NCBI RefSeq assembly: GCF_000425465.1
Contig: NZ_AUDM01000012.1
Location: 1-64,000, forward strand
DNA from: Flavobacterium filum DSM 17961
Lineage (GTDB): Bacteria; Bacteroidota; Bacteroidia; Flavobacteriales; Flavobacteriaceae
Direction: 5' to 3'
DNA length: 64,000 bases
Shown here piece by piece: positions 17,955-28,800 of this stretch. Each line of letters starts with the position of its first letter. Within the stretch, counting starts at the first letter, position 1. Under the pieces are notes generated by a model that was not told where the DNA came from, did not search any database, and was given only the letters and a program-made list of their open reading frames with translations. The translations under genes were made by a program, and so were the position numbers.

Positions 17955-18467
17955 ATGTATCTCTCAAAACCTAAAACCATTCCCATCACCAATGAAATGT
18001 TGGCTTCTCAAGGTCAACGATTTGGTAATTATTTAATCGATATGTTTGCTCACAATATCATTAGTGTTATTCCAATGATCATTGCCTTTATTTTAAGTGA
18101 GTTTTTCGGGAATTATGATCTTTCTTTTTGGTTAGAAGATGTTAATCCTTTTGTTGATTTTTTAATAGGTTATATAGTAGTAGTGATATATTATTTCACC
18201 TTTGAATCCTTAACCGGAAGATCATTGGGTAAGTTTGCTACCAATACAAAAGTACTAATGGCAGATGGTTCAGAGCCAACCACTCATGCGGTGTTTATTC
18301 GTTCAGTTTCGCGATTGATTCCATTTGAACAGTTTTCTTTTTTATCTGATAAACCTAAAGGATGGCATGATTCGATTGCTAAAACGGTTGTGGTTGATAT
18401 TAAAAAATATAATCAAGCTTTGGAATCGTATGATGCCATTGACGAAATTGGAAAAGAACAAGATTAA
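17955..18467 (+). CDS. RDD-family membrane protein
   Basis: The 170-residue protein has the RDD family's first arginine and aspartates (RFGNYLIDM, residues 22-30). Two or three spans follow, and then the second conserved block SLTGRSLGKFATNTKV near 88 and RSVSRLIPFEQFSFL, GWHDSIAKTVVV near 135. RDD proteins are polytopic inner-membrane proteins, some linked to sodium or osmolyte transport; substrate unknown here. It precedes dgt with a 2-bp gap. Confidence 0.8.
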   Translation: MYLSKPKTIPITNEMLASQGQRFGNYLIDMFAHNIISVIPMIIAFILSEFFGNYDLSFWLEDVNPFVDFLIGYIVVVIYYFTFESLTGRSLGKFATNTKVLMADGSEPTTHAVFIRSVSRLIPFEQFSFLSDKPKGWHDSIAKTVVVDIKKYNQALESYDAIDEIGKEQD

Positions 18468-18469
18468 TT

Positions 18470-19816
18470 ATGATGCATTGGGAACAACTTTTATCGCTAA
18501 AAAGACAAGGCGACACGGGAAAACGATTACGTTCTGAACAAGATGATACTCGATTGGGTTTTGAAGTCGATTATGACCGAATCATCTTTTCGGCAGCGTT
18601 TCGAAGTTTGCAAGACAAAACACAAGTCATACCACTTTCAAAGACCGATTTCGTTCATACACGACTAACGCATAGTTTGGAAGTTTCCGTTGTGGGTCGT
18701 TCCATTGGAAGATTGGTTGGAAAAAAAATAATTGAAAAATATCCGTATTTAAAAGATGTGCATGGCTATCATATGAATGATTTTGGAGCCATTGTTGCCG
18801 CCGCTTGTTTGGCCCATGATATTGGTAATCCGCCTTTCGGGCATTCAGGTGAAAAAGCCATTGGAGAATATTTTAAAAACGGAAATGGTTTACAATACAA
18901 AGACCAACTTTCCGAAAAAGAGTGGCAAGATTTAATCGATTTTGAGGGAAACGCCAATGGTTTTTCAGTATTAACCGCCAATCGTCCCGGTAATGAAGGC
19001 GGATTGAGAATTTCGTATGCCACTTTGGGAACCTTTATGAAGTATCCTAAAGAAAGTCTTCCCAAAAAGCCAACATCCAATATTGCCGATAAAAAATATG
19101 GTTTTTTTCAGCAAGACAAAGCTTTTTTTCAGGAAGTAGCAGAAGAGTTGGGTTTACTTCCCAATAAAACAGGAGATGATATTGGGTATGAACGACATCC
19201 ATTGGCTTATTTAGTAGAAGCTGCAGATGATATTTGTTATACCATTATTGACTTTGAAGACGGAATAAATTTAGGATTGGTTAATGAAGATTTTGCACTT
19301 GAATATTTGGTTAAGTTGGTAAAAGATACTATAGATGTCAATAAATACAATAGTTTAAAAACCAAGGAAGACCGAATTAGTTATCTAAGAGCTTTAGCCA
19401 TCGGAAGTCTGATTAATGATGCAGTTAGAGTTTTTCTAGAAAATGAAGAATCCATTTTAAAAGGAAACTTTCCTTATGCATTGATGGACAAAAGTAAATA
19501 CAAAGCTCAAATGGATGACATCATCAAATTAAGTGTAAAAAATATTTATCAATCACAAGAAGTGATTCAAAAGGAAATTACTGGCTATCAAGTCATCAAT
19601 CATTTGTTGGATAAATTCATTACCGCTTTTGAAAACAAACACAATGGTAAAATGTCGAATTATGACAAATTATTGTTGAATCTTTTACCTGAAAAATACC
19701 ATGTTGAAAAAAGCGATTTATATTCGAGATTATTACATATTACGCACTTTGTTTCGTTATTGAGTGATGGAAATGCAATGAAAATGCACACGATACTTTC
19801 GGCGAACAAAAGTTAA
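18470..19816 (+). CDS. dgt: dGTPase-family dNTP triphosphohydrolase
   Basis: The enzyme hydrolyses dGTP (often other dNTPs) to the nucleoside and tripolyphosphate, lowering dNTP pools. The HD-domain metal site is clear: H68 in RLTHSLEV, H115-D116 in CLAHDIGNPPFGHSG, and a later aspartate in LVEAADDICYTIIDFEDG. The opening RLRSEQDDTRLGFEVDYDRI and FSAAFRSLQDKTQV is typical of dNTP triphosphohydrolases. The first two codons are both ATG and either may be used. It follows the RDD gene directly. It lies close to nrdAB and dCMP deaminase, enzymes that act on the same pool. Confidence 0.9.
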   Translation: MMHWEQLLSLKRQGDTGKRLRSEQDDTRLGFEVDYDRIIFSAAFRSLQDKTQVIPLSKTDFVHTRLTHSLEVSVVGRSIGRLVGKKIIEKYPYLKDVHGYHMNDFGAIVAAACLAHDIGNPPFGHSGEKAIGEYFKNGNGLQYKDQLSEKEWQDLIDFEGNANGFSVLTANRPGNEGGLRISYATLGTFMKYPKESLPKKPTSNIADKKYGFFQQDKAFFQEVAEELGLLPNKTGDDIGYERHPLAYLVEAADDICYTIIDFEDGINLGLVNEDFALEYLVKLVKDTIDVNKYNSLKTKEDRISYLRALAIGSLINDAVRVFLENEESILKGNFPYALMDKSKYKAQMDDIIKLSVKNIYQSQEVIQKEITGYQVINHLLDKFITAFENKHNGKMSNYDKLLLNLLPEKYHVEKSDLYSRLLHITHFVSLLSDGNAMKMHTILSANKS

Positions 19817-19852
19817 AAATAAATAAACTGTAAAATAAAACGTTAAATATTT

Positions 19853-19860
19853 TATATTTG
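19853..19860 (+). promoter_or_regulatory. -7 promoter element of the M36 protease gene
   Basis: TATATTTG is an exact TAnnTTTG match 18 bp before the ATG at 19879. It overlaps an in-frame TTG at 19858, which argues against that TTG as start. Confidence 0.55.
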
Positions 19861-19878
19861 GCAATTAAATTAAAAAAA

Positions 19879-22479
19879 ATGAGAAGAAAAATTACGATTT
19901 TGATGCTTTTTGCTTTTTCTTGTCTGCTTCATGCACAAGTCCCTACGGCAAAAATTCAATCTTATCTGAATGAAAATTATGCAAAATTGGAGGTTTCGCT
20001 TGCAGATGTTCAAGATTGGATAGTGGAAAGTGAAGCAAATTCAGATGCCACAGGAATCACGAATTATTACATCAAACAGCGACATCAAGGAATAGAGCTT
20101 TTTCATGCACAAACCAATTTTTCAATTAAAAATGGAGAGGTTTTTTATGTAGCCAATCGATTTGAATCTTCAATTGCTCAAAGAGTAAATACTGTTACTC
20201 CACAGTATTCATTTAGTCAGGCGTTAGCGGCTGCTTATAATAATAGTGGCATCAATTATGCCGGACCATTCTCTATTGAAGAAACGATTCGTACGAATTA
20301 TTACAAATTATCTAACGGAATTGGCTTAGAAGAACCCGTTTTTGCAAAATTAGTTTTTCAATTAACAGAAGAAAACAAACTCAGATTAGCTTGGGATTTT
20401 ACTTTTTATTCTCCTGAATATAAAAACTTATGGAGTGTTCGTGTAGATGCCGTTAATGGTGAAATTTTAGAGAAATTTGATTTAGTTGTGAATTGTAGCT
20501 TTGATTCTAATCACTCTAATCATGCTCATAATATACCTTTCACAAAGCAAATTGTAAAAGAGGAATTTAGTGTAGTAGAAGCACAATCTGGTTCGTATCG
20601 AGTGTTTCCTTTCAATATTGAAAGTCCAAATCACGGACAGCGACAATTGATTTCCACTCCACATGATATTCTTGCTTCACCTTTTGGATGGCACGACACT
20701 AATGGAGCAGTTGGAGCAGAATTTACTACAACCAGAGGAAATAATACATGGGCAAAAGAAGATATTGCCGGTTTAAACGGTAATGGTCAAGCACCTAACG
20801 GTGGAGCTAATTTAGTTTTTGATTATCCTTATGGTGGGAATAGTGCCCAGCCAACTTCTTATACAGATGCTTCTATTACGAATTTATTTTACATGACGAA
20901 CATCATGCATGATGTATGGTACCGTTATGGATTTAACGAGGCAAATGGTAATTATCAGTCAAATAACTATGGACGTGGTGGAACACAAGGCGATTATGTT
21001 TTTGCTGATGCACAAGATGGTTCAGGAACAAATAATGCTAACTTTTCTGCCCCTATTGATGGACAAAGAGGAAGAGTTCAAATGTTTTTGTGGGATGTAG
21101 GTCCACCAACACTTTCATTGATTGTAAATTCACCTTCTAATATTGCTGGATCATATGCAACACGAGTAAATAATTTTAATCCGGGTTATGTACCATTACC
21201 AACGGCTCCAAATGGAATTACTGCTAATTTGGTTTTGTATAGTGATGGTGGTGCAAATCCTTCTCAAGCATGTGCACCAGCTATTAATGCTTCTGAAATT
21301 GCAGGGAAAATTTGTGTAGTAAGAAGAGGAAATTGCTTATTTGTTGAAAAAGTGAAAAATGCTCAAAATGCAGGAGCTTTGGCAGTAATTGTTGTAAATA
21401 ATGTGGAAGGAAATATTATTATGGGTGGAGGAGATGCTACAATTACTATTCCGGCTATCAGTGTGACACAAGAAATCGGTGAGGCTATCATTGCTCAAAT
21501 GGCGTTAGGAACGGTAAATGCGACTTTACAAGATCCTTTGGAAGTATTCATTAATGCAGATGGATCATTTGACAATGGAATTATTTCGCACGAGTTTGGT
21601 CATGGAATTTCCATTCGATTGGCAGGTGGAAGAAATAATTCAAGTTGTTTGAACAATGCTGAACAAATGGGTGAGGGTTGGTCTGATTGGTTTGCTTTGA
21701 TGATGCAATTAAAACCTGGTGATGTTGGAACGGCTAGTAGAGGTATTGGAACTTTTGCCGTTAGTCAATCAACAGATGGTGTCGGAATTCGTTCGTTTCC
21801 ATATAGTACAAGTACGGCCTTAAATCCAATGACATTTGCAAGTTCAAATACTGAAGCGATTCCACACGGTGTTGGATCGGTATGGGCAACAATGCTTTGG
21901 GATTTAACGTGGGCGTATATCAATAAATATGGATATGATCCGAATATTTATACTGGTACAGGTGGAAATAATAAAATAATGCAATTAGTATTAGATGGCT
22001 TAAAATTGCAACCATGTTCTCCTACATTTGTGGAAGCTAGAAATGCATTAATTGCAGCAGACCAAGCGACCACAGGTGGTCAAGATTTTTGTATGATTTG
22101 GGCGGTTTTTGCTAATAGAGGTTTAGGCTTAAACGCCTCTTCAGGAAGTAGAACAAGTGCTACAGATCAAATTGAAGATTATGCCGTTCCACCAGATGGA
22201 CCAAATTGTACCTTATCAGTTGATTATTTTGTAAACAACGAAATGTTCTATGTTTATCCAAACCCTTCAAACGGAATTTTCAATATTCAAATTAACAAGT
22301 TCTTAGGTAAAATTTCTTTAAGAGTGACAGATTTGAATGGAAGAATTGTATATGCTGAAAATGAAGCTTCATTCAATTCTTCAAAAGAAATCAACTTGTC
22401 TCACCTTCAATCCGGTATGTATATCATCAATGTTGAAGCAGATCAATTGAGTTTCTCTAAAAAGATTATTAAAAACTAA
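19879..22479 (+). CDS. Secreted M36 (fungalysin-type) metalloprotease with PA and T9SS sorting domains
   Basis: An 866-residue secreted protease. A signal peptide (MRRKITILMLFAFSCLLHAQ) is followed by an FTP-type propeptide (about 30-200). The M36 core carries zinc ligands H571 and H575 in SHEFGHGI and E599 in GEGWSDW, and a PA domain (about 430-550, ISEIAGKICVVRRGNC-like region) is inserted before the active site. The last 80 residues (FYVYPNPSNGIFNIQI to SFSKKIIKN) are a type A T9SS C-terminal signal, so export is through the gliding-linked type IX system and the tail is removed at the surface. It probably digests external protein. The gene has its own promoter and terminator. Confidence 0.93.
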   Translation: MRRKITILMLFAFSCLLHAQVPTAKIQSYLNENYAKLEVSLADVQDWIVESEANSDATGITNYYIKQRHQGIELFHAQTNFSIKNGEVFYVANRFESSIAQRVNTVTPQYSFSQALAAAYNNSGINYAGPFSIEETIRTNYYKLSNGIGLEEPVFAKLVFQLTEENKLRLAWDFTFYSPEYKNLWSVRVDAVNGEILEKFDLVVNCSFDSNHSNHAHNIPFTKQIVKEEFSVVEAQSGSYRVFPFNIESPNHGQRQLISTPHDILASPFGWHDTNGAVGAEFTTTRGNNTWAKEDIAGLNGNGQAPNGGANLVFDYPYGGNSAQPTSYTDASITNLFYMTNIMHDVWYRYGFNEANGNYQSNNYGRGGTQGDYVFADAQDGSGTNNANFSAPIDGQRGRVQMFLWDVGPPTLSLIVNSPSNIAGSYATRVNNFNPGYVPLPTAPNGITANLVLYSDGGANPSQACAPAINASEIAGKICVVRRGNCLFVEKVKNAQNAGALAVIVVNNVEGNIIMGGGDATITIPAISVTQEIGEAIIAQMALGTVNATLQDPLEVFINADGSFDNGIISHEFGHGISIRLAGGRNNSSCLNNAEQMGEGWSDWFALMMQLKPGDVGTASRGIGTFAVSQSTDGVGIRSFPYSTSTALNPMTFASSNTEAIPHGVGSVWATMLWDLTWAYINKYGYDPNIYTGTGGNNKIMQLVLDGLKLQPCSPTFVEARNALIAADQATTGGQDFCMIWAVFANRGLGLNASSGSRTSATDQIEDYAVPPDGPNCTLSVDYFVNNEMFYVYPNPSNGIFNIQINKFLGKISLRVTDLNGRIVYAENEASFNSSKEINLSHLQSGMYIINVEADQLSFSKKIIKN

Positions 22480-22500
22480 ATCAGTTTTTACACGATAAAA

Positions 22501-22530
22501 AATGCCGAAGAAAGTTCTTCGGCATTTTTG
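22501..22530. terminator. Bidirectional terminator between the M36 protease and DUF3078 genes
   Basis: Perfect 12-bp inverted repeat AATGCCGAAGAA/TTCTTCGGCATT with T-run on the right and A-run on the left. The flanking genes converge. Confidence 0.88.
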
Positions 22531-22531
22531 T

Positions 22532-23479
22532 TTAAAAACTATAGATTAATCCAATTCCTAATGCTTGTTTAAGCTGAATTTTTGGGCCTACTGTAACTTG
22601 TTGACCGTTCACTTCTTCTTTCGCTTTGATGTCGTCGTCGTAAATCAAATGAACACCAATATTCGCCCTCACATATTTATTGACCACCATTTCCATTTGA
22701 ATCTGCCAATCTACATCTATGTTTCCAAAGTTGTTGATATAATCTGAATACAAGGAAAGTCTGTTTTCAACAAACATGTTTTTATAAAATTCTTTCTTCC
22801 AATAATTTGTTACTAACAATCCTACTTCATTTCTACTTTTTCTTCCACGCCTCAATAGATTACCCTCTTCATCAAATAAAGCCTTTGTTACCCCAAAGGA
22901 TCCTAAATCGGCTAATCGCTGATTAAGAACTAAAGTAGTTTTTACGGTTAAAGGTGAAAAGTAGATATTAAAATTTTTATCTTTTCGGTTATATTCAGAA
23001 CCAACACCTAAAAAAATGTAGGCAGGAGCAAAAATGGTTGAAATAGATTTATCTGTATTTGGATAAGCATATCCATTCGTAAATTGTGTATTGAAATTAA
23101 AACGAGCTGAATAAAACCAATTCGAACTTTCTACTTTTCGATAACCATAATGCGATAAAAAGGTAAAAGCATCATCTGTTTTTCGTAGTTCTCTGCCTTC
23201 CTGCTTGTTTACCCCATAGCGAATAGACATTTCATTGTTCCAAATGACATTTCCCTTCACATATTTTCGAACAAAATCACCTTTTAGTAATCCTGAAATG
23301 GAGCTGTTTCCACCGGCATTCCAATTCACAAAAGCAATTTGGCTAAAATCTAATCCTGCCTGATTTTTATGACTCCAATAGGATGTGTCTTTTTTGGTGG
23401 GGTTTGTCTCATTTTCTAAAATTTGCCCATTTGCAGCAAAAGTAAGAATGAAAAGGAGCGTAAAAAACGTATATTTCAT
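22532..23479 (-). CDS. DUF3078 outer-membrane protein
   Basis: A signal peptide (MKYTFFTLLFILTFAANGQ) leads into a 290-residue beta-strand-rich body. The segment YWSHKNQAGLDFSQIAFVNW, followed by NAGGNSSISGLL, is characteristic of DUF3078, a Bacteroidetes family predicted to form outer-membrane barrels. The C terminus ends in an aromatic residue (GIGLIYSF), as barrels do. Starting at the ATG at 23479 puts the signal peptide at the N terminus; the upstream ATG at 23506 would not. It lies 33 bp downstream of dxs and is probably cotranscribed. Function unknown. Confidence 0.8.
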   Translation of the reverse strand: MKYTFFTLLFILTFAANGQILENETNPTKKDTSYWSHKNQAGLDFSQIAFVNWNAGGNSSISGLLKGDFVRKYVKGNVIWNNEMSIRYGVNKQEGRELRKTDDAFTFLSHYGYRKVESSNWFYSARFNFNTQFTNGYAYPNTDKSISTIFAPAYIFLGVGSEYNRKDKNFNIYFSPLTVKTTLVLNQRLADLGSFGVTKALFDEEGNLLRRGRKSRNEVGLLVTNYWKKEFYKNMFVENRLSLYSDYINNFGNIDVDWQIQMEMVVNKYVRANIGVHLIYDDDIKAKEEVNGQQVTVGPKIQLKQALGIGLIYSF

Positions 23480-23512
23480 CAGTAAAGGTTGAGTTGCAAA
23501 ATGCAAAAATCA

Positions 23513-25285
23513 CTATTTTGAATAAGTTGACAAAACAACAATAAGGTTTTCTACACTAATTTTGCTAAAACGTTGTAGTTCTTCTATAGTTCCTTGTTCA
23601 ATAAATTGGTCGGGAATTCCAAGTATTTGAAGGTCATTTTTATACTTATATTTTGATTTGAATTCAGCAATAGCCGAACCAAATCCGCCAATAATTGTCC
23701 CGTCTTCAATAGTTATGATTTTTTCATATTCTTTGAAAATGGAATGTAAAAGTTCTTCATCCAGCGGTTTCACAAACGGAAAATCAATATGCGAAAATAA
23801 GGCTGCATTTTCCATTTCGGCTAGAGCCAAAGATACATTTCGTCCTATAAAACCATTAGATAAAATCGCTGTTTTTGTCCCTTTTTTCAATAAAGTAGCT
23901 TTTCCAATCTCAATTTTTTGAAACGGTTGTTGCCAATCGACTATTTCACCTCTTCCTCTCGGATACCGAATTGCGATTGGATGATTTAATCCCAATTGAG
24001 CAGTGTAAAGCATGTTTCGCAATTCAATTTCATTGCGTGGCGAAAAAATAATCATATTCGGGATGCATCGCAAATAGGCCATATCAAAAACGCCGTGATG
24101 CGTGGCTCCGTCTTCGCCAACCAAACCGGCTCGGTCTAAACAAAAAATGACAGGAAGATTTTGCAACGCCACATCATGAATCATTTGGTCATACGCTCGT
24201 TGCAAAAAAGTGGAATAAATGTTGCAAAAAACAACCATTCCTTGTGTTGCCATTCCAGCTGATAAAGTCACAGCATGTTGTTCTGCAATGCCAACATCAA
24301 ACGCTCTTTCCGGAAAAGCATCCATCATGAATTTGAGCGAACTTCCCGTTGGCATCGCTGGCGTTATACCAATAATTTTTTCGTTTTGTTGAGCCAATTC
24401 TACCAATGTCAACCCAAAAACATCTTGAAACTTTGGAGGCAAATGGCTTTCTTCTTTGAGATGAATTTCTCCGGTTAATTTATCAAATTTCCCCGGAGCA
24501 TGGTATTTTACTTGATCTTCTTCCGCTTTTTGAAGTCCTTTTCCTTTGGTGGTTATCACATGCAAAAACTTCGGACCTTTTACATTTTTCAATCTTTCCA
24601 ATTCCGAAATCACCGCTACTAAATCATGTCCGTCAATTGGACCTGAATAATCAAAATTGAGCGACTTAATCATATTATTGACTTTCGGATTTTTGCCTTC
24701 TTTTACTGCAGTCAAATAGTTTTTCAATGCTCCCACACTGGGGTCAATTCCTATCGCGTTGTCATTTAAAATCACGAGTAAATTAGCATCAGTAACTCCG
24801 GCATGATTCAACCCTTCAAACGCCATTCCGCTTGTAATCGAAGCATCGCCAATCACCGCAATATGGTGTTTGTTTTCTCCTTTTAATTGAGAAGCTATCG
24901 CCATGCCCAAGGCCGCGGAAATAGAAGTAGATGAATGCCCAACACCAAAGGCGTCATATTCACTTTCACTTCGCTTCGGAAAACCTGAAATGCCATTTAA
25001 TTGGCGATTGGTATGAAAAATTGATTTTCTTCCGGTTAATATTTTGTGACCATAGGCTTGATGACCAACATCCCAAACCAATAAGTCTTCCGGAGTATGG
25101 AACACATAATGCAAAGCAATCGTGAGTTCTACCACACCTAAACTCGCTCCCAAATGTCCTTCTTTTACGGAAACAATATCAATGATAAAGTCGCGTAATT
25201 CTTGGGCCAATTGCGGTAATTGATTTACGTTGAGTTTGCGTAAATCAGAAGGAAATTCGATATGTTGCAGTAAATTATCAACCAT
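23513..25285 (-). CDS. dxs: 1-deoxy-D-xylulose-5-phosphate synthase
   Basis: DXS condenses pyruvate and glyceraldehyde 3-phosphate, the entry to the MEP isoprenoid pathway, with TPP as cofactor. The TPP/Mg site reads GDASITSGMAFEGLNHAG then ILNDNAIGIDPSVG. VKEGHLGASLGVVELTIALH holds the conserved histidine near residue 43. The transketolase-type second domain has GITPAMPTGSSLKF, the DVGIAEQHAVTLSAGMA glutamate block and a C-terminal transketolase domain. The length of 590 is slightly below the usual 620. It is divergent from tadA and upstream of the DUF3078 gene. Confidence 0.94.
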   Translation of the reverse strand: MVDNLLQHIEFPSDLRKLNVNQLPQLAQELRDFIIDIVSVKEGHLGASLGVVELTIALHYVFHTPEDLLVWDVGHQAYGHKILTGRKSIFHTNRQLNGISGFPKRSESEYDAFGVGHSSTSISAALGMAIASQLKGENKHHIAVIGDASITSGMAFEGLNHAGVTDANLLVILNDNAIGIDPSVGALKNYLTAVKEGKNPKVNNMIKSLNFDYSGPIDGHDLVAVISELERLKNVKGPKFLHVITTKGKGLQKAEEDQVKYHAPGKFDKLTGEIHLKEESHLPPKFQDVFGLTLVELAQQNEKIIGITPAMPTGSSLKFMMDAFPERAFDVGIAEQHAVTLSAGMATQGMVVFCNIYSTFLQRAYDQMIHDVALQNLPVIFCLDRAGLVGEDGATHHGVFDMAYLRCIPNMIIFSPRNEIELRNMLYTAQLGLNHPIAIRYPRGRGEIVDWQQPFQKIEIGKATLLKKGTKTAILSNGFIGRNVSLALAEMENAALFSHIDFPFVKPLDEELLHSIFKEYEKIITIEDGTIIGGFGSAIAEFKSKYKYKNDLQILGIPDQFIEQGTIEELQRFSKISVENLIVVLSTYSK

Positions 25286-25310
25286 AGGACAAATGTACGA
25301 ATTGAAATTG

Positions 25311-25318
25311 TATTTTTG
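25311..25318 (+). promoter_or_regulatory. -7 promoter element of tadA
   Basis: TATTTTTG matches TAnnTTTG and ends only 5 bp before the tadA ATG. If used, transcription would start at or near the start codon, giving a leaderless or almost leaderless mRNA. Confidence 0.4.
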
Positions 25319-25323
25319 TTTCT

Positions 25324-25767
25324 ATGGAAAATCCTTTCAACGATACCTATTTCATGAAAAAAGCTTTGCAAGAAGCTGAAACTGCTTTTGAAAAAGGCGA
25401 GATTCCGGTAGGTGCGGTAATTGTGGTGGACAATAAAATCATCGCCAGAACACATAATTTAACCGAATTGCTCCACGATGTGACGGCTCATGCCGAAATG
25501 CAAGCCATCACTTCTGCTGCCAATTACTTGGGTGGAAAATATTTAAAAGGATGTACGCTTTACGTTACGTTAGAACCGTGTCAAATGTGTGCCGGTGCGT
25601 TGTATTGGAGTCAGATTTCTAAAATCGTTTTTGGAGCCCGAGATGAACAAAGAGGTTTTATAAAGATGGGGACCCAACTTCACCCAAAAACAGAAGTGGT
25701 TTCAGGGGTTTTAGCTAATGAAGCAGCCGATTTAATGGTTCGTTTTTTTGCTTCTAAACGGAAATAA
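25324..25767 (+). CDS. tadA: tRNA-specific adenosine deaminase
   Basis: TadA converts adenosine 34 to inosine in tRNA-Arg(ACG), enabling CGN decoding. The 147-residue protein has the zinc motif H56-A-E58 with the proton-shuttle glutamate, and EPCQMC with Cys86 and Cys89. The loop GEIPVGAVIV and the block IVFGARDEQRG are typical of TadA rather than guanine or cytosine deaminases. It has a very short leader and is divergent from dxs. Confidence 0.9.
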   Translation: MENPFNDTYFMKKALQEAETAFEKGEIPVGAVIVVDNKIIARTHNLTELLHDVTAHAEMQAITSAANYLGGKYLKGCTLYVTLEPCQMCAGALYWSQISKIVFGARDEQRGFIKMGTQLHPKTEVVSGVLANEAADLMVRFFASKRK

Positions 25768-25889
25768 TTTATTCCAAAAATTCTTCTTAAAAAATAATTA
25801 ACTTTAACACAATATTTGGAATACTTTTTGTGTTATCGTGAATAAGTACCCACACCTTTTTCGTTCCATTTTTTAATCTTTATTGTAAA

Positions 25890-28800
25890 ATGTCAATCAA
25901 ACGTTTGATGCAACTTTTTGTTGCGGTTGTTGTGCTACACTCTTGTGGCAAAAAAGTTTCTACCGAAGAATTCAATTCTGATTTTTCGAAGTACGAGAAC
26001 TACATACTTAGTTTTAGTTCCGGATTGCAATCGGCTCATTCGGACATCAGGGTGACGTTAGCGTTTGACAAAACAGAATGGCAGCCGAATCAAGAAATTG
26101 ATGCGGGTTTATTTGACATTTCCCCCAGCGTAAAAGGTAAAATGGTTGCTTTGGCTTCTAATACTATTGCTTTTGTGCCTGAAAAACCTTTAGAACAAGA
26201 CACCGAGTATCGTATTATTTTCAAATTATCCAAACTCATTAAAACCGAAAAAGGCCTTGAAGAATTCAAGTTTTCTGTCAAAACAGTAAAACAGGATTTT
26301 ACAGTGAACCTTTTGGATTTGCAATCCTACAGCCGTGAATTAAATTATTTGAATGGAACCATTCAAACAAGTGACTGGATGGATTTAGAAACCGCTACAA
26401 AATTGGTGGAAGCTACTCAAAACGGTAAAAACTTAAAACTTAAATTCGATAAAGCACTTAGCACAAAAACCGAATTCAAATTTATCATTGATAGCATTCA
26501 GCGTAAAGTTGAAGATAGTAAAATCACTATTTCATGGAACGGAAAATCGTTCAACATCGACCAAAAAGGAAGTGTGGAGTATGATATTCCCGGCAAAAAC
26601 AACTTCAAAATTGTAGGGATGGAAGTGGGTGATGAAGACAACCAATCGTTGTTCATTAATTTTTCTGACCCGATAAAAAAAGGGCAAGATTTACAAGGTT
26701 TGGTTGCGGTTGAAACGGCTCAAACATCCAAATTCATCATCGAAGGGAATTTGCTTAAAGTTTATTTTAGCGAACCACTCAAAGGCGATTTGTTGGTAGA
26801 AGTTTTTCAGGGAATTTCGAGTGACGAAGGCTATAAAATGAAAGAAACGCATTCCCAACGTGTGGCGTTCAACGAAATGAAACCCAATATTCGATTTGTG
26901 AAAAACGGAACCATTTTACCGAGTTCCAACAATTTAAAAATCAATTTTGAATCGGCCAACTTGAAAGCGGTGGATGTCAAAGTGTATAAAATTTACAAAA
27001 ACAACATCCTTCAATTTTTACAAGATAATAATTTGAATGGCAAGCGAAACCTGCGAAAAGTAGCTTCGCCCGTGACCAAACAAACCATCAATTTATTGGA
27101 TAAAAAATTACCCAATTATAGTAAATGGAACACATTTGCCATCGATTTATCCAAAATCATTACCCCTGAACCAGGTGCGATTTATCGGGTGGAAATGTCG
27201 TTCAAAAAAAGTTATTCTTTGTACAGTTGTAGTAATTCTGTTTCTGATTCCGAACAAGAAAGTGAAGAAGACGGCGATGAAGTGCGTTCCAACGACGATG
27301 ATTACTACGATTATTATTGGTATGACGATTACGATTGGTACGATAGCAAAGACCCTTGTGAATTGGATTACTACCGTCGTGGACCAATTGGGATGAATGT
27401 ATTGGCTTCCGATTTGGGTGTAATAGCCAAACGTGGTGAAAATGGTTCGTATACTTTTGCGGTGACGAATATTGTCAATACGCAACCCATTAGCGGAGCA
27501 AAAGTGGAATTGTATGATTTTCAACAACAAAAGTTGGCTTCCGGAACCACCAATGCGGAGGGAATGGTCGCTTTTCAAGTGGAAAAATATGCTTTTTTTG
27601 CGATTGTTTCCAAAGATAAACAAGCCATTTACGTGAAATTAGACGAAGGGTATTCGCTTTCGGTGAGTAATTTTGATGTGTCCGGTGAAAAATTACAAAA
27701 AGGACTCAAAGGTTATATTTATGGTGAAAGAGGCGTTTGGCGACCGGGCGATACCTTGTTTTTAGGATTTATGCTCAATGATGCTGCCAGTAAATTGGAT
27801 AAATCACATCCGATTAAATTCAAATTGAATGACCCAACCGGAAAGTTGACTTTTCAATCCGTTCAAAAATATAATGCACTCAATCATTACAAATTTATCA
27901 TTCCTACTCGTGAGGCTCATCCTACCGGAAGTTGGGAAGCGGTGATTAGTGTGGGTGGAGCTCGTTTTTATAAAAACATCAAGATTGAAACCATTAAACC
28001 CAATCGTTTAAAAATTAAAAATAAATTTGATTCCGAGATTTTATCTACTTCTAAAATCAATACCGGTCAAATAGAAGTCGCTTGGTTACATGGTGCCGTT
28101 GCCAAAGATTTAAAAATGGAAATGCAAGCTAAAATCATGCAACAAAAAACCACGTTCAAAGGGTTTGCTAATTACAATTTTGATGATCCGATTCGTCAAT
28201 TTGAAACGGAAGAAACCAATATTTTCAGCGGAAAAGTAAATGCCGAAGGAAAAGCAACTGTCAGTTTTCAACCGAAAGTAAGCACTGAATCACCCGGAAT
28301 GTTGAAAGCCAGTTTGATGACCAAAGTCTATGAAAACGGAGGCGATTTCAGTACTGACGTGATGGTAGCCACGCTTTCGCCTTATCAAACGTATATCGGT
28401 TTAAAAACACCTGAACCAAATAAATACGGTTTATTGGAAACCGGAAAAATGAACCGTTATGACATTGTAACCTTGGATGAAAAAGGAAATCCAAAAGCGG
28501 TGCAAAACCTAAAAGTACAAGTGTATAAAGTAGAATGGCGTTGGTGGTGGGATGCGAGTTATGATAATCTTTCCAGTTATGTTTCCTCTAATTCAACCAC
28601 AGCGTTCAAGAATTTTACCGTAAATACGAATTCCAGTGGAAAAGTCAGCTTTCAATTCAAAAACGAAGAAAATGAATGGGGTCGCTATTTAATTCGAGTA
28701 ACGGATGAAGAAGGTGGTCATGCTACAGGTTCTACCGTAATGATTGATTGGCCGTATTGGTCCGGAAAAACTAGAAATACCGATTCGTCTAACGCTTCGA

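Noticed and set aside
27147..27623. Minus-strand frame of 158 codons opposite the A2M gene
   Set aside because: It is the antisense of the Asp/Tyr-rich insert, giving an artificial Ile/Thr/Val-rich sequence without any support.
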